Shown here: positions 48,782 to 57,976 of the stretch, in pieces
Layout: the number at the start of each line of letters is the position of its first letter
Position numbering within the stretch: the first letter of the stretch is position 1
NCBI RefSeq assembly: GCF_001571245.1
Contig: NZ_BCTK01000008.1
Span: 1 to 64,000 of the forward strand
Length of the DNA: 64,000 nt
Direction of reading: 5' to 3'
Source: Achromobacter piechaudii NBRC 102461
Lineage (GTDB): Bacteria > Pseudomonadota > Gammaproteobacteria > Burkholderiales > Burkholderiaceae_B
The notes under the pieces: model-generated
The model's input: the letters and a program-made list of their open reading frames with translations, nothing else
Database searches by the model: none
Told to the model about the DNA's origin: nothing
Made by a program: the position numbers and the translations under genes

Positions 48782-49768
48782 TCAAGCCGCCGTCTGGATG
48801 TTCGCCTCGCGGATCAGACGCGCCCACTTCTTCTGCTCGTCCAGGATGTACTGCTGCGCCGACTGCGCCGATCCGCCCATGGCCTTGCTGCCTTCCGCTG
48901 TGAACATGGCGATAGTGGCCGGGTCCGTCAGCACCTTCTGCACCACGCTGTTGACCTCGGCGATGACCTCGGGCGGCGTGCCGGCCGGAGCCACCAGCGC
49001 CTTCCAGTCCAGCGCCTCGAAACCTTCGAAGCCGGATTCCGCCACGGTCGGCACGTCGGGCAAGATAGACAGGCGCTCGCGGGCGGTAACCGCCAGCGGC
49101 CGCAGCACATTGCCCTTGAGCATCTCTTGCGCCGCCTGCGGGGTGGCGAACATATAGTCGGTGTTCTCGCCCAGCAGGTCGTTCAGCGCGGGCGCCGCGC
49201 CCCGGTACGGCACATTCAATACTTCAAACTTGGCCTGGTACGCCAACAGCTCGCCCGCCAGATGGCCAACCGTGCCCGACCCGGCAAGCGCCTGCTTGAT
49301 CGCGCCGGGATTGGCGCGCGCTTCCTTGACCAGATCGGCCAGCGTCTGCCAGCGCGCATTGGCCTTGACGACCAGCACCACGGGCAACGACGCAATCATG
49401 GCGACGGCCGAAAAATCCTTGCTGGCGTCAAACGGCATCTTGGGCATCAAGGCCGGGTTGATGGCCAGGTTGGCGGTCTGGCCCAGGCCCAGCATGAAGC
49501 CATCGGGCTTGGTCTTGGCCACGTAGTCCATGCCGATATTGCCGCCCGCGCCGGGGCGGTTTTCCACCACCACGGACCAGCCCACCGACCCCGTGATCTT
49601 GGCCGCGATGGCGCGCGCCACCGAGTCGGTGCCGCCGCCCGGCGTGTACGGAACGATCAGCCGGATCGGCCGGCCATCGGGAAAAGCGGACGCGGCGCGC
49701 AGCCGCAGCGGCAACGCGGCCGCGCAAAGCGTGGCGCCCAGGAACGAGCGTCGGGTCAAAGCGATCAT
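48782..49768 (-). CDS. Tripartite tricarboxylate transporter substrate-binding protein (Bug family)
   Basis: The 328-residue protein has a twin-Arg-like N-terminus (MIALTRRSFLGATLCAAALPLRLRAASA) and the Bug opening FPDGRPIRLIVPYTPGGGTDSVARAI, then VVVENRPGAGGNIGMDYVAKTKPDGF. It is periplasmic and binds a carboxylate. Its ATG overlaps the stop of the CoA-transferase gene by 4 bases. Context suggests 3-hydroxy-3-methylglutarate, mevalonate or a related branched acid as ligand. Confidence 0.93.
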   Translation of the reverse strand: MIALTRRSFLGATLCAAALPLRLRAASAFPDGRPIRLIVPYTPGGGTDSVARAIAAKITGSVGWSVVVENRPGAGGNIGMDYVAKTKPDGFMLGLGQTANLAINPALMPKMPFDASKDFSAVAMIASLPVVLVVKANARWQTLADLVKEARANPGAIKQALAGSGTVGHLAGELLAYQAKFEVLNVPYRGAAPALNDLLGENTDYMFATPQAAQEMLKGNVLRPLAVTARERLSILPDVPTVAESGFEGFEALDWKALVAPAGTPPEVIAEVNSVVQKVLTDPATIAMFTAEGSKAMGGSAQSAQQYILDEQKKWARLIREANIQTAA

Positions 49769-50970
49769 GATGGTTGGTCTCCTTCTGTTATGCGTTTTGC
49801 CTTCAAGGCCGCGATCTCGTCGTCGCGATAACCGACCGAACGCAAGAGCGCGTCGGTGTGTTCGCCCACAGCCGGAGGCTGCAAGCGGATGGGGGGCTGC
49901 CGCCCGTCCAGCGTCAGGGGGGCCAGCGGCACGAAACTTTCGCGCCCGTCGGGCAACGTGATTGGCGCCAAGCCGCCCGTGGCATTCAGATGCGGATCGG
50001 CGAACAGTTGTTCGGGGCGGGTGATGGGCGCGAACGGCAAGCCTTCTTCTTCGAAGCGCGCCGCCAGCGCCGCTGCGTCATGGCCCGCAAAGTGCGCGCG
50101 CAACATCGGCATGAGCCATTCGCGTGCGCGCACCCGGTCGTTGTTGGTGGCAAGGCGCGGGTCGGACAGCCATTCTTCCAGGCCGAAGGCGCGGCAGAAG
50201 ATGTCCCACTGCTTGTCGCTGACCACGGCCAGGAAAATCTGCTCGCCATCCTTGACGGTGAACACGTCGTACACCGCCCACGCGGAAATGCGGGTGGGCA
50301 TCGGCGCGGGCGCGCGGCCCGTCATGGCGTACTGCATCATGTGCTGGCCGACCAGGAACACGTTGTTCTCGAACAGCGAAGCCTGCACCTCGGTGCCCAG
50401 GCCCGTGTGTTCGCGCTGGGCCAGCGCGGCCATGGCGCCCATCGCGCCGAACATGCCGCCCATGATGTCGTTGACGCTGGAGCCCGCGCGCAGCGGATCG
50501 CCGGCGCGGCCGGTCATGTAGGCCAGCCCGCCCATCATCTGCACCACCTCGTCCAGCGCGGTGCGATTGTCGTAGGGGCCAGGCAGAAAGCCTTTGTGGC
50601 TGACGTAGATCAGCCGGGGGTTGCGCGCTTTGAGCGTGGCGTAGTCCAGGCCCAGCTTCTGCATCACACCCGCCTTGAAGTTCTCGCTGACCACGTCGGC
50701 GGTGTCGATCAGGCGCAACGCGGCCTGCACGCCTTCGGGCTGCTTCAGGTCCAGCGCAATGCTTTTCTTGTTGCGGTTGAACATCGGAAAAAAGCCCGCC
50801 CCCGAACCCAGCAGGCGGCGCGTGCTGTCGCCGCCTATCGGTTCGACCTTGATCACTTCCGCGCCCAGATCCGCGAGCAGCATGCCGCAGGTCGGCCCCA
50901 TCACCATGTGGGTGAACTCGACGACGCGGATGCCTTCATACGGAAGGCGGGACGTTGCACGGCTAGTCAT
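49765..50970 (-). CDS. CaiB/BaiF family CoA-transferase
   Basis: 401 residues from the ATG at 50970; the longer reading runs into the lyase gene. It has the class III CoA-transferase opening YEGIRVVEFTHMVMGPTCGMLLADLGAEVIKVEPIGGDSTR, the FNRNKKSIALDL motif and the DIMGGMFGAMGAM region. It should move CoA between acids. Between an HMG-CoA lyase and a binding protein, the likely job is activating imported HMG or a similar branched dicarboxylate. Citramalate- or itaconate-type acids are alternatives. Confidence 0.92.
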   Translation of the reverse strand: MTSRATSRLPYEGIRVVEFTHMVMGPTCGMLLADLGAEVIKVEPIGGDSTRRLLGSGAGFFPMFNRNKKSIALDLKQPEGVQAALRLIDTADVVSENFKAGVMQKLGLDYATLKARNPRLIYVSHKGFLPGPYDNRTALDEVVQMMGGLAYMTGRAGDPLRAGSSVNDIMGGMFGAMGAMAALAQREHTGLGTEVQASLFENNVFLVGQHMMQYAMTGRAPAPMPTRISAWAVYDVFTVKDGEQIFLAVVSDKQWDIFCRAFGLEEWLSDPRLATNNDRVRAREWLMPMLRAHFAGHDAAALAARFEEEGLPFAPITRPEQLFADPHLNATGGLAPITLPDGRESFVPLAPLTLDGRQPPIRLQPPAVGEHTDALLRSVGYRDDEIAALKAKRITEGDQPS

Positions 50971-51011
50971 GAAAAATGCACCTTGATTGCTAGGGGGATA
51001 AGCGAATGCCG

Positions 51012-51950
51012 TCAGCGCGCCTGGGTGAAACCCAGAGGCAGGCCGGCGTCGGGCGTCATGCCGTACAGCGGTTCGCCGGGCAGGCCGGCGGCCAGCGGCT
51101 GGCGCGCCGCGATGATCTTGGCCAAGTCGATACCGGTGCTGATGCCCATGGCCTCGAACATGAAGACAAGGTCTTCGGTGACCACGTTGCCCGAGGCCCC
51201 CGGCGCGTAGGGGCAGCCGCCCAGCCCGCCCAGCGAACTGTCGAAGGTGCGCACGCCTTCGTCCCAGGCGGCCAGGCAATTGGCCAGACCCAGGCCGCGC
51301 GTGTTGTGCATATGGGCAGCGCCGGCCTGGACGCCCAGCTCGGCACGCAGGCGGCGGAACAGCCGTCGTACCTGCGCGGGGTTGGCATGGCCGACGGTGT
51401 CCGACAAGCCGGATTCGTCCGCGCCCGCCGCCACGCACATCGTCGCCAGGCGTATCACGTCGTCTTCCGGCACCAGGCCTTGCAGCGTGCAGCCGAACGC
51501 GGTGGAAATGCCGGCCTCAAGCTTTACGCCGGGCGCAAGTTCGTCGCGCAACGCGGCAATGGCGCGCACCTGATCGACCATTTCCAGCGGGGTCTTGCGC
51601 ACGTTGGCCAGGGAATGCGCGTGGCTGGCCGAGACTGGCATCGTCAGCTTGTGTACGCCGGCCCGCAACGCGGCTTCGGCGCCGCGCAGATTGGGCACCA
51701 GCGCCATCACCGTCAAACCCGGAATGCGAGCGGCGTAAGCGACCACCTCGGCGGCGTCCGCCATCTGCGGCAACAGGCGCGCCGGCACGAACGAGGCCAC
51801 TTCGATTTCGCGCACGCCGGCTGCGACCAGCGCATCGATCCAGCGCAGCTTGTCCTCGGTCGGCATGGTGGCCGCCACGGACTGCAAACCGTCTCGCGGA
51901 CCGACTTCGCTGATCAGGACCTGCGGGGCGCGGGCGGAATTCTCCGTCAT
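51012..51950 (-). CDS. mvaB: Hydroxymethylglutaryl-CoA lyase
   Basis: The 312-residue DRE-TIM barrel protein has SEVGPRDGLQS at the N-terminus, the metal-binding HMHNTRGLGLAN and the signature GLGGCPYAPGASGNVVTED with the catalytic Cys. It splits HMG-CoA to acetoacetate and acetyl-CoA. Together with mvaA it makes a complete mevalonate catabolic route. It is the first gene of the minus-strand operon and faces the IclR gene across a symmetric operator. A related lyase specificity cannot be excluded. Confidence 0.93.
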   Translation of the reverse strand: MTENSARAPQVLISEVGPRDGLQSVAATMPTEDKLRWIDALVAAGVREIEVASFVPARLLPQMADAAEVVAYAARIPGLTVMALVPNLRGAEAALRAGVHKLTMPVSASHAHSLANVRKTPLEMVDQVRAIAALRDELAPGVKLEAGISTAFGCTLQGLVPEDDVIRLATMCVAAGADESGLSDTVGHANPAQVRRLFRRLRAELGVQAGAAHMHNTRGLGLANCLAAWDEGVRTFDSSLGGLGGCPYAPGASGNVVTEDLVFMFEAMGISTGIDLAKIIAARQPLAAGLPGEPLYGMTPDAGLPLGFTQAR

Positions 51951-51968
51951 GGCCTTGTCTCCTTTATA

Positions 51969-52005
51969 TTCTATCTATTAGAACAATGTTCTTTCTAGTA
52001 GAATT
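51969..52005. promoter_or_regulatory. Nested symmetric operator of the IclR regulator
   Basis: The core AGAACAATGTTCT (51981-51993) is a perfect dyad. Outer arms ATTCTA (51969-51974) and TAGAAT (52000-52005) are placed symmetrically, all centred on 51987. It lies 18 bases before the lyase gene, in the divergent region to iclR. Confidence 0.7.
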
Positions 52006-52120
52006 AAATGCGAACCGAAAAGCGCTGTCAAGCGCGGGCGCTGTGCCTACAATGGCGGCGCCTATCGTTCTAAAGGATGGAATATGCCGCTCGCCCCTGC
52101 CCTCGCTTTCTCTGGCCGCC

Positions 52121-52849
52121 ATGCCGCGTAAAGCCGCCACCGAATCCGTAGCCGACGCCGACGCCGCCGCGGGTGGCGTGGCCGCCGTCGACCGCGCGTT
52201 GAGCCTCATGGCCGTCTTCACGCCCCAAGACCGCACGCTGTCGCTGGGCGAACTGGCCGAACGCACACGCCTGTACAAAAGCACGGTGCTGCGCCTGCTG
52301 GCCTCGCTGGAACACGCGCAATGGATACAGCGGCTGGAAGATGGCCGCTACGCGCTGGGCCCCGAAGTCGCCCGCCTGCACGGCATCTATTCCGCGTCGT
52401 TTTCGCTTGAACACGTCGTCGTACCGGTACTGCGCGATCTGGTCGCCGCCACGGGCGAGAGCGCGGCCTATCACGTGCGCCAGGGCGACGCGCGCCTGTG
52501 CCTGTACCGCGTAGACTCGCCGCACCCGGTGCGCGACCACATCCGCGCCGGCGATCTGCTGCCGCTGGAACGCGGCAGCGGCGGACGCGTGCTGACGGCG
52601 TTCGACGACATCCTGGGCAAAGCGCCCGGCCCCGAACAGGCGCTGTATGCGCGCATCCGCCAGGACGGCTACTTCGCCGCCACCGGCGACCGCCTGAGCG
52701 AAGTGGCCGGCATCTCCGCGCCCGTGTTCCTGCTGTCGGGTGGCATCGCGGCCGCCGTCACGCTGACCGCGCCCGCGCACCGCTACAACCCTGACCACCT
52801 TGCCCACGTGCTGAACGCCGCGCGGCGTCTGAGCGGCCGCGTGGGCTGA
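52121..52849 (+). CDS. IclR family transcriptional regulator
   Basis: About 242 residues from the ATG at 52121. Earlier in-frame starts at 51986 and 52052 fall in or near the operator and give a non-conserved leader. The N-terminal winged helix (AAVDRALSLMAVFTPQDRTLSLGELAERTRLYKSTVLRLLASLEHAQWIQRLEDGRYALG) precedes an effector domain (FSLEHVVVPVLRDLVAATGESAAYHVRQG). It is divergent from the HMG-CoA lyase/CoA-transferase operon, which it probably controls. Confidence 0.92.
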   Translation: MPRKAATESVADADAAAGGVAAVDRALSLMAVFTPQDRTLSLGELAERTRLYKSTVLRLLASLEHAQWIQRLEDGRYALGPEVARLHGIYSASFSLEHVVVPVLRDLVAATGESAAYHVRQGDARLCLYRVDSPHPVRDHIRAGDLLPLERGSGGRVLTAFDDILGKAPGPEQALYARIRQDGYFAATGDRLSEVAGISAPVFLLSGGIAAAVTLTAPAHRYNPDHLAHVLNAARRLSGRVG

Positions 52850-52964
52850 GACGGGGGCTGAAACACGCGCCCCCCGTCATTGCCCCGCCGCTTGATCCTG
52901 CGCAAGGCGACGCGCCATGCCTTGCTCTAGCCTCTGTCCACTTGACCAGAGGAAAGACTTCAAC

Positions 52965-54122
52965 ATGACGTGGTTCAAATCACTAAAACTTGCCGGCCGC
53001 GAATTGCTGCCCATCGTGCAGGGCGGCATGGGCGTCGGCGTATCCGCGCATCGGCTGGCGGGCGCTGTCGCCAGCCAGAACGCGGTGGGCACCATCGCCA
53101 GCATCGATTTGCGCCATCACCACCCCGACCTGCTCGAACAGACAGAAAAGTGCAATGACCGCGACTTGATCGACCGCGTCAACCTGCTTGCGCTGGACCG
53201 CGAAATCCGCGCCGCGCTGGATACGGCGCAAGGCCGCGGCCTGGTGGCGGTCAACGTCATGAAGGCCGTGCGCGGCCACCCCGCGCTGGTGCGGCAGGCT
53301 TGCGAAAGCGGCGCACAGGCCATCGTGATGGGTGCGGGCCTGCCCATGGACCTGCCGGAAATGACGGCGGATTTTCCCAAAGTGGCGCTGGTGCCGATTC
53401 TGTCCGAGGCGCGCGGCGTGGCCGTCGTGCTGAAAAAATGGATGAAAAAAGGCCGGATGGCCGACGCCGTCGTAATCGAACATCCCGGCTATGCGGGCGG
53501 CCATCTGGGCGCGGCGCGCCTGGACGACATCCACCACGAACGCTTTGATTTCCAGCGCGTGCTGGCCGAATGCCACACCCTGTTCGACGAACTGCAACTG
53601 GGCCAGGACGCGCCCAAGCTGATCGTCGCCGGCGGCGTGGGCAGCCACGACCAGGTGCGGCATTGGCTCGCGCACGGCGCCGATGGCGTGCAGGTAGGCA
53701 CGGCTTTCGCCGTCACCCACGAGGGCGATGCCCACGAGAATTTCAAGCGGGTGCTGATCGATGCCGACCCGGCCGAGCTTGCCGAATTCACCAGCGTTGC
53801 CGGCCTGCCCGCGCGCGCCGTCGCCACACCGTGGCTGACGCGTTATCTGCGCCAGGAAAAAACCCTGCAAGCGGGCACGCGTTGCGATCCGCGCCGTTGC
53901 AGCCAGCGCATGGACTGCCTGACGCAGTGCGGACTGCGCGATGGCCTGTCACGCTTCGGGCAGTTCTGCATCGACCTGAAGCTGGCCGCCGCGCTGCGCG
54001 GCGAAGTCAGCCGTGGCCTGTTCTTCCGGGGCGCATCCAAGCTGCCCTTCGGCAGCGCCATGCGATCCGTGCGCGAACTGATGGATTACCTGCTGCACGG
54101 GCAGATGCCGGTAACGGCATAA
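52965..54122 (+). CDS. Nitronate monooxygenase-like FMN enzyme with Cys-rich C-terminus
   Basis: 385 residues from the ATG at 52965 with GAGGAAAG upstream. It has an FMN-dependent TIM barrel with IVQGGMGVGVSAHRLAGAVA, AIVMGAGLPMDLPEM, EHPGYAGGHLGA and VAGGVGSHDQVRHWLAHGADGVQVGTAF, as in nitronate monooxygenase/2-nitropropane dioxygenase relatives. A C-terminal motif CDPRRCSQRMDCLTQC holds four Cys and could bind a metal or cluster. True substrate is uncertain; many relatives are not nitronate oxidases. Confidence 0.88.
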   Translation: MTWFKSLKLAGRELLPIVQGGMGVGVSAHRLAGAVASQNAVGTIASIDLRHHHPDLLEQTEKCNDRDLIDRVNLLALDREIRAALDTAQGRGLVAVNVMKAVRGHPALVRQACESGAQAIVMGAGLPMDLPEMTADFPKVALVPILSEARGVAVVLKKWMKKGRMADAVVIEHPGYAGGHLGAARLDDIHHERFDFQRVLAECHTLFDELQLGQDAPKLIVAGGVGSHDQVRHWLAHGADGVQVGTAFAVTHEGDAHENFKRVLIDADPAELAEFTSVAGLPARAVATPWLTRYLRQEKTLQAGTRCDPRRCSQRMDCLTQCGLRDGLSRFGQFCIDLKLAAALRGEVSRGLFFRGASKLPFGSAMRSVRELMDYLLHGQMPVTA

Positions 54123-54128
54123 GCATCC

Positions 54129-54149
54129 CGGCCCGCCGTCGGCGGGCCG
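54129..54149. terminator. Hairpin between convergent genes
   Basis: CGGCCCGCC and GGCGGGCCG are perfect 9-base arms around GTC, between the stop of the FMN enzyme and the stop of the histidine kinase. A bidirectional terminator is likely although there is no T run. Confidence 0.65.
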
Positions 54150-54152
54150 CGT

Positions 54153-55625
54153 CTAGCGCACCGCCGACAGATCGAACTGGAACACCGCGCCCGGCTCCGG
54201 GCGCTCGACCAGCCGGATCTCGCTTTGATGCAGTTGCAGAATGCGCTGCACGATCACCAGCCCCAGCCCGCCGCCATCGCGCGGGCCCCGATTCAACGCG
54301 GATGCCCGCGTGAACAGGCCCGGCCGCAATTCGGGCGGAATGCCCTTGCCGGTATCGCTGACCTGCACCTGCACCCTGTTCTGCGCCACGCCCAGCTGCA
54401 AGTCGATACGGCTGCCGGGCGGGCTATGGCGGATGGCGTTGTCCAGCAGGTTGGTCAGCACGCGCTCGATCAGGCCCAGGTCGGCGCGCACCAGCGGCAG
54501 CGCCTGTGGAATGTCGGTCGTCAGGCTTTGCTGACGGGCCTCGGCGGCAAGCTCGAACTTCTGAATGACGTCCTGCACCAGCTCCGGCAAGGAAAAGGTT
54601 TCAGGCTCCAGCCGCACCAGCCCCGATTCCAGGCGTGCCAGTTCGAACAATTCCTGCGCCAGCCGCCCCACCTTGCGGCTCTGCCCCAACGCGATGTCCA
54701 GATAGCGGCGGCGCTCGCTGGCGTTCAACGTATCTTCTTTCAGGCGCAGCGTTTCCAGGTAACCATGCAGCGACGTCAACGGCGTGCGCAGGTCATGCGA
54801 GATATTGGCGACCAGGTCGCGGCGCTGCTGGTCCTGGCGCGTCAACTCGCGCCACTGGTCCGAGATACGGCGCGCCATCTGCGCAAAGCTGCGGCGCAAC
54901 ACCGCGATCTCGTCCAGGCTGGTGTCGGTAGCGTCCCCCGGCCGGCCCAACGCGGCCAGCGCCTTGCCGTCATCGCCGTCAAAGGCGCGTACGGCGCGCG
55001 TCAACTCGCGCAGCGGACGAGTGATCAGCGCAAAGGCCGCCAGCCCCGCCACCAGGCCTAGCAAGGCCACCAGCGCGATCGACCAGAGCGTCGTGCGCAG
55101 CACGGAGCTGCGCGATACCGCCATCGCCAGCGCGTCGTGCGCCTGCCCCTGCAACACCACGTACACATAGCCCTTGTCCTGCCCGGCCACGCGCACCGGC
55201 GCGGCGCTGAAGACCTTTTGGCCGTCGCGGCTGCGCGGGTCGTCGCCCACGATGGGCAAGGTGCCGCCGGCCAACAGCCGCTGGACCGGGCCCAGGTCCA
55301 CGTGCTCGCGCTTGATCTGGCCCGCAGGCGCGGCATCGCCCACGATGCGCCCGTCGTTGGACAACAGATAGACCTCGACGGCCGGGTTCACCACCATCAG
55401 CATGTCGAACAACGAGCGCACGGCCTCGGGCTTCCAGCCGTTGGCGTCCATCAGTTCGGTGGTGCCGGCAATGTGCTGCGCCAGCCCGCTGGACAGGCGC
55501 TGCACCACCTCTTGTTCGTAGCGCGAATTGGCGGCGATCTGCAACCACGCCGACGCGCCGCAGCACGCCAGCAGCAGCAAGGCAAAGACGGCGGACAAGC
55601 GCTGGGTCAAAGTCAATCGCTTCAT
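54153..55625 (-). CDS. Sensor histidine kinase (EnvZ/CpxA type)
   Basis: 490 residues: TM1 (LSAVFALLLLACCGASAWLQI), a periplasmic sensor region of about 150 residues, TM2 (LWSIALVALLGLVAGLAAFALI), HAMP, the HisKA H-box (LVANISHDLRTPLTSLHGYLETL) and HATPase_c (LLDNAIRHSP; GKGIPPE; GGGLGLVIVQRI). Its ATG overlaps the response regulator stop by 4 bases. It is divergent from the cytochrome b/YedY/MXKDX/Msr genes, so it may sense envelope oxidative damage. Confidence 0.93.
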   Translation of the reverse strand: MKRLTLTQRLSAVFALLLLACCGASAWLQIAANSRYEQEVVQRLSSGLAQHIAGTTELMDANGWKPEAVRSLFDMLMVVNPAVEVYLLSNDGRIVGDAAPAGQIKREHVDLGPVQRLLAGGTLPIVGDDPRSRDGQKVFSAAPVRVAGQDKGYVYVVLQGQAHDALAMAVSRSSVLRTTLWSIALVALLGLVAGLAAFALITRPLRELTRAVRAFDGDDGKALAALGRPGDATDTSLDEIAVLRRSFAQMARRISDQWRELTRQDQQRRDLVANISHDLRTPLTSLHGYLETLRLKEDTLNASERRRYLDIALGQSRKVGRLAQELFELARLESGLVRLEPETFSLPELVQDVIQKFELAAEARQQSLTTDIPQALPLVRADLGLIERVLTNLLDNAIRHSPPGSRIDLQLGVAQNRVQVQVSDTGKGIPPELRPGLFTRASALNRGPRDGGGLGLVIVQRILQLHQSEIRLVERPEPGAVFQFDLSAVR

Positions 55626-56350
55626 GCCGGGCCTCCCAATGCGCCCGGAGCGGCGGCGAATTTATAGCCCCTGCCCCAGACCGTCAGGATGCGTTGGGGG
55701 TCGGAAGGGTCGGCCTCGATCTTCGTGCGCAGCCGGTTGATATGCGTATTGACGGTGTGCTCATAGCCTTCGTGCTGATAGCCCCAGACATGGTTCAGCA
55801 GATCCATCCGCGAAAACACCTTGTCGGGATGGCGGGCAAAAAAATGCAGCAGATCGAATTCGCGCGGGGTCAGGTCCAGCCGGCGATCGTCCACGTCCAC
55901 CGTGCGCGCGATCGGGTCGATGGACACGCCATGCACCGCCAGGCTGCCGGCGTCGATGCGCGCATTGCGTTCGATGGCGCTGCTTCGGCGCAGCAAGGCC
56001 CGCACGCGCGCCACCAGCTCCAACATCGAAAACGGCTTGGCCAGGTAGTCATCCGCCCCCAGCTCCAGGCCCAGGATGCGGTGCACCTCGGACGAACGGG
56101 CGCTGGTGATGATGATGGGGGTATAGCGCGCCATGGCCCGCGCGCGCTTGCAGATTTCCAGGCCGTCGATGCCGGGCAGCATCAGGTCCAGCACCAGCGC
56201 ATCCCAATCGCCCTCTTCCAGCCGCCGCATGCCTTCGTTGCCGTCAGCGGCGTGTTCCACCTCGTAGCCCTCGTCGCGCAGGTGCAAGCGCAACAAATCG
56301 GCGATGTGGGCGTCGTCTTCGACAATCAAAACACGGCGGGGGGTATCCAT
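55622..56350 (-). CDS. OmpR family response regulator
   Basis: 242 residues from the ATG at 56350; an in-frame start at 56389 is possible. The receiver domain (VLIVEDDAHIADLLRLHL; ALVLDLMLPGIDGLE) is followed by an OmpR-type winged helix (LDLTPREFDLLHFFARHPDKVFSRMDLLNHVWGYQHEGYEHTVNTHINRLRTKIE). It pairs with the overlapping kinase and is 149 bases from the divergent cytochrome b start, its likely target. Confidence 0.93.
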   Translation of the reverse strand: MDTPRRVLIVEDDAHIADLLRLHLRDEGYEVEHAADGNEGMRRLEEGDWDALVLDLMLPGIDGLEICKRARAMARYTPIIITSARSSEVHRILGLELGADDYLAKPFSMLELVARVRALLRRSSAIERNARIDAGSLAVHGVSIDPIARTVDVDDRRLDLTPREFDLLHFFARHPDKVFSRMDLLNHVWGYQHEGYEHTVNTHINRLRTKIEADPSDPQRILTVWGRGYKFAAAPGALGGPA

Positions 56351-56499
56351 GAGGGGCTCGGGCAAAGGGAACACCGCCATTGTCGCCAATCCAAGGGCAG
56401 CCAGTTATCACAATTTTTTTAAGTTTGCGTGAGGACTTCGATATCGGCCAGGGACAAGAATGGCTCCATCGAACAGCACCCCGCCCCCGGAGACCCGCC

Positions 56500-57132
56500 A
56501 TGATGGCCAGCCCCGCCCCGCACGATCCCCCCTCCGCCGCCCCGGCGCCCGGGACTATCCATCCTGGTTGGCTGCGCGTCATGCACTGGCTGAACGCCCT
56601 GGCGGTCATCATCATGGTGATGAGCGGCTGGCGCATTTATAACGCCTCGCCGCTCTTTGACTTTGCCTTCCCCAAGGGCGCGACCCTGGGCGGCTGGCTG
56701 GGCGGCGCGCTGCAATGGCACTTCGCCGGCATGTGGCTGCTGTTCCTGAACGGCCTGCTGTACCTGGCGCTGAATCTGGGCACCGGGCGGCTGTCGCGCA
56801 AATTCTTCCCGGTCAGCCCACGCGGCGTCGCCACCGATCTGAATGCGGCCCTGCACGGCAAGCTGTCGCACAACGACCTGCGCCACTACAACCAGGTGCA
56901 AAAGCTGGCTTACCTGTTCGTCATCGTCGACATCGTCGTGCTGGTGCTGTCGGGGCTGGTGCTCTGGAAGTCCGTGCAATTCGATCTGTTGCGTGAGCTG
57001 ATGGGCGGCTATGAGTCCGCACGCCGGGTCCACTTCTTCGCCATGGCGCTGCTGGTGGCTTTCGTAGCGGTGCATCTGGTGATGGTGGCCCTGGTGCCGC
57101 GCAGCCTGATCGCCATGATCCGCGGCAAATAA
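56500..57132 (+). CDS. Cytochrome b561-type membrane protein, electron donor to YedY-like enzyme
   Basis: 210 residues from the ATG at 56500 with GGAG eight bases upstream. It has about four TM segments with His in HPGWLRVMHWLNALAVIIMVMSGW, LQWHFAGMWLLFLNGLLYLAL, LAYLFVIVDIVVLVLSGLVLW and VHFFAMALLVAFVAVHLVMV, as in cytochrome b/b6-domain proteins. It is 10 bases upstream of the YedY-like gene, so it probably passes quinol electrons to that enzyme, as MsrQ/YedZ does for MsrP/YedY. Confidence 0.9.
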   Translation: MMASPAPHDPPSAAPAPGTIHPGWLRVMHWLNALAVIIMVMSGWRIYNASPLFDFAFPKGATLGGWLGGALQWHFAGMWLLFLNGLLYLALNLGTGRLSRKFFPVSPRGVATDLNAALHGKLSHNDLRHYNQVQKLAYLFVIVDIVVLVLSGLVLWKSVQFDLLRELMGGYESARRVHFFAMALLVAFVAVHLVMVALVPRSLIAMIRGK

Positions 57133-57142
57133 GGAGCCCAAC

Positions 57143-57934
57143 GTGAGCCAGAAAAAACGTTTGTCGCTGCTGGGCCTGGACGGCGCAGCCATCCTGAAAG
57201 AAGCCAAGAACCTGCTGGCCAAACGGGTCGAACAACCCTCGCGCCGCGCGTTCCTGCGCAACAGCCTGACGCTGGGCGGCGTGGCGATGCTGTCGGGCTG
57301 CTCGCTGTCCGACGATGACAACGTAGAAAAAGCGCTGTCCTCCGTGTCGCGCTTCAACGACCGCGTGCAGGGCTGGCTGTTCGATCCCAACAAGCTTGCG
57401 CCCACCTATCCGGAATCCATGATCACCCGGCCCTTCCCCTTCAACGCGTACTACGGCATCGACGAAGTGCGCCACGTGGACGAAGCGTCGTACCGGCTGG
57501 AAGTGACCGGCATGGTGGCCGACAAGCGCCAATGGCGGCTTGAAGAATTGCGCGCCATGGCCCAGGTGGACCAGGTCACGCGCCACATCTGCGTCGAAGG
57601 CTGGAGCGCCATCGGCAAATGGGGCGGCGTGCCCTTCTCGACCTTTCTCAAGCGCGTCGGCGCGGACCTGAACGCCAAGTACGTCGGCTTCAAGTGCGCG
57701 GACGACTACTACACCAGTATCGACATGCCCACGGCCCTGCACCCGCAGACGATCCTGGCGCTGACCTATGACGGCAAGACCTTGCCCCCCGAGTACGGCT
57801 TCCCCATGAAGCTGCGCATGCCTACCAAGCTTGGCTACAAAAACCCCAAGCACATACAGGCAATCTTCGTCACCAACACCTACCCAGGCGGTTACTGGGA
57901 GGACCAGGGTTACAACTGGTTCGGCGGCAGCTAG
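57143..57934 (+). CDS. YedY/MsrP-like molybdopterin-dependent oxidoreductase
   Basis: The 263-residue sulfite-oxidase-fold protein has a twin-Arg signal after a 32-residue leader (SRRAFLRN, residues 33-40) and a possible lipobox LSGC (Cys53). The probable molybdenum-ligand Cys is in RHICVEGWSAIGKWGG. It ends in EDQGYNWFGGS. Exported relatives reduce methionine sulfoxide or similar S-oxides in the periplasm. The preceding cytochrome b and following Met-rich peptide and Msr genes point to repair of oxidised methionine. Confidence 0.9.
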   Translation: MSQKKRLSLLGLDGAAILKEAKNLLAKRVEQPSRRAFLRNSLTLGGVAMLSGCSLSDDDNVEKALSSVSRFNDRVQGWLFDPNKLAPTYPESMITRPFPFNAYYGIDEVRHVDEASYRLEVTGMVADKRQWRLEELRAMAQVDQVTRHICVEGWSAIGKWGGVPFSTFLKRVGADLNAKYVGFKCADDYYTSIDMPTALHPQTILALTYDGKTLPPEYGFPMKLRMPTKLGYKNPKHIQAIFVTNTYPGGYWEDQGYNWFGGS

Positions 57935-57976
57935 GTGGAATTCCTGTCTTACCCCCCTCCATCAAAGGAACGCATC

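Noticed and set aside
50971..51438. N-terminal extension of the CoA-transferase frame
   Set aside because: It overlaps the HMG-CoA lyase gene in another frame and is unlike the family; the ATG at 50970 gives the normal length.
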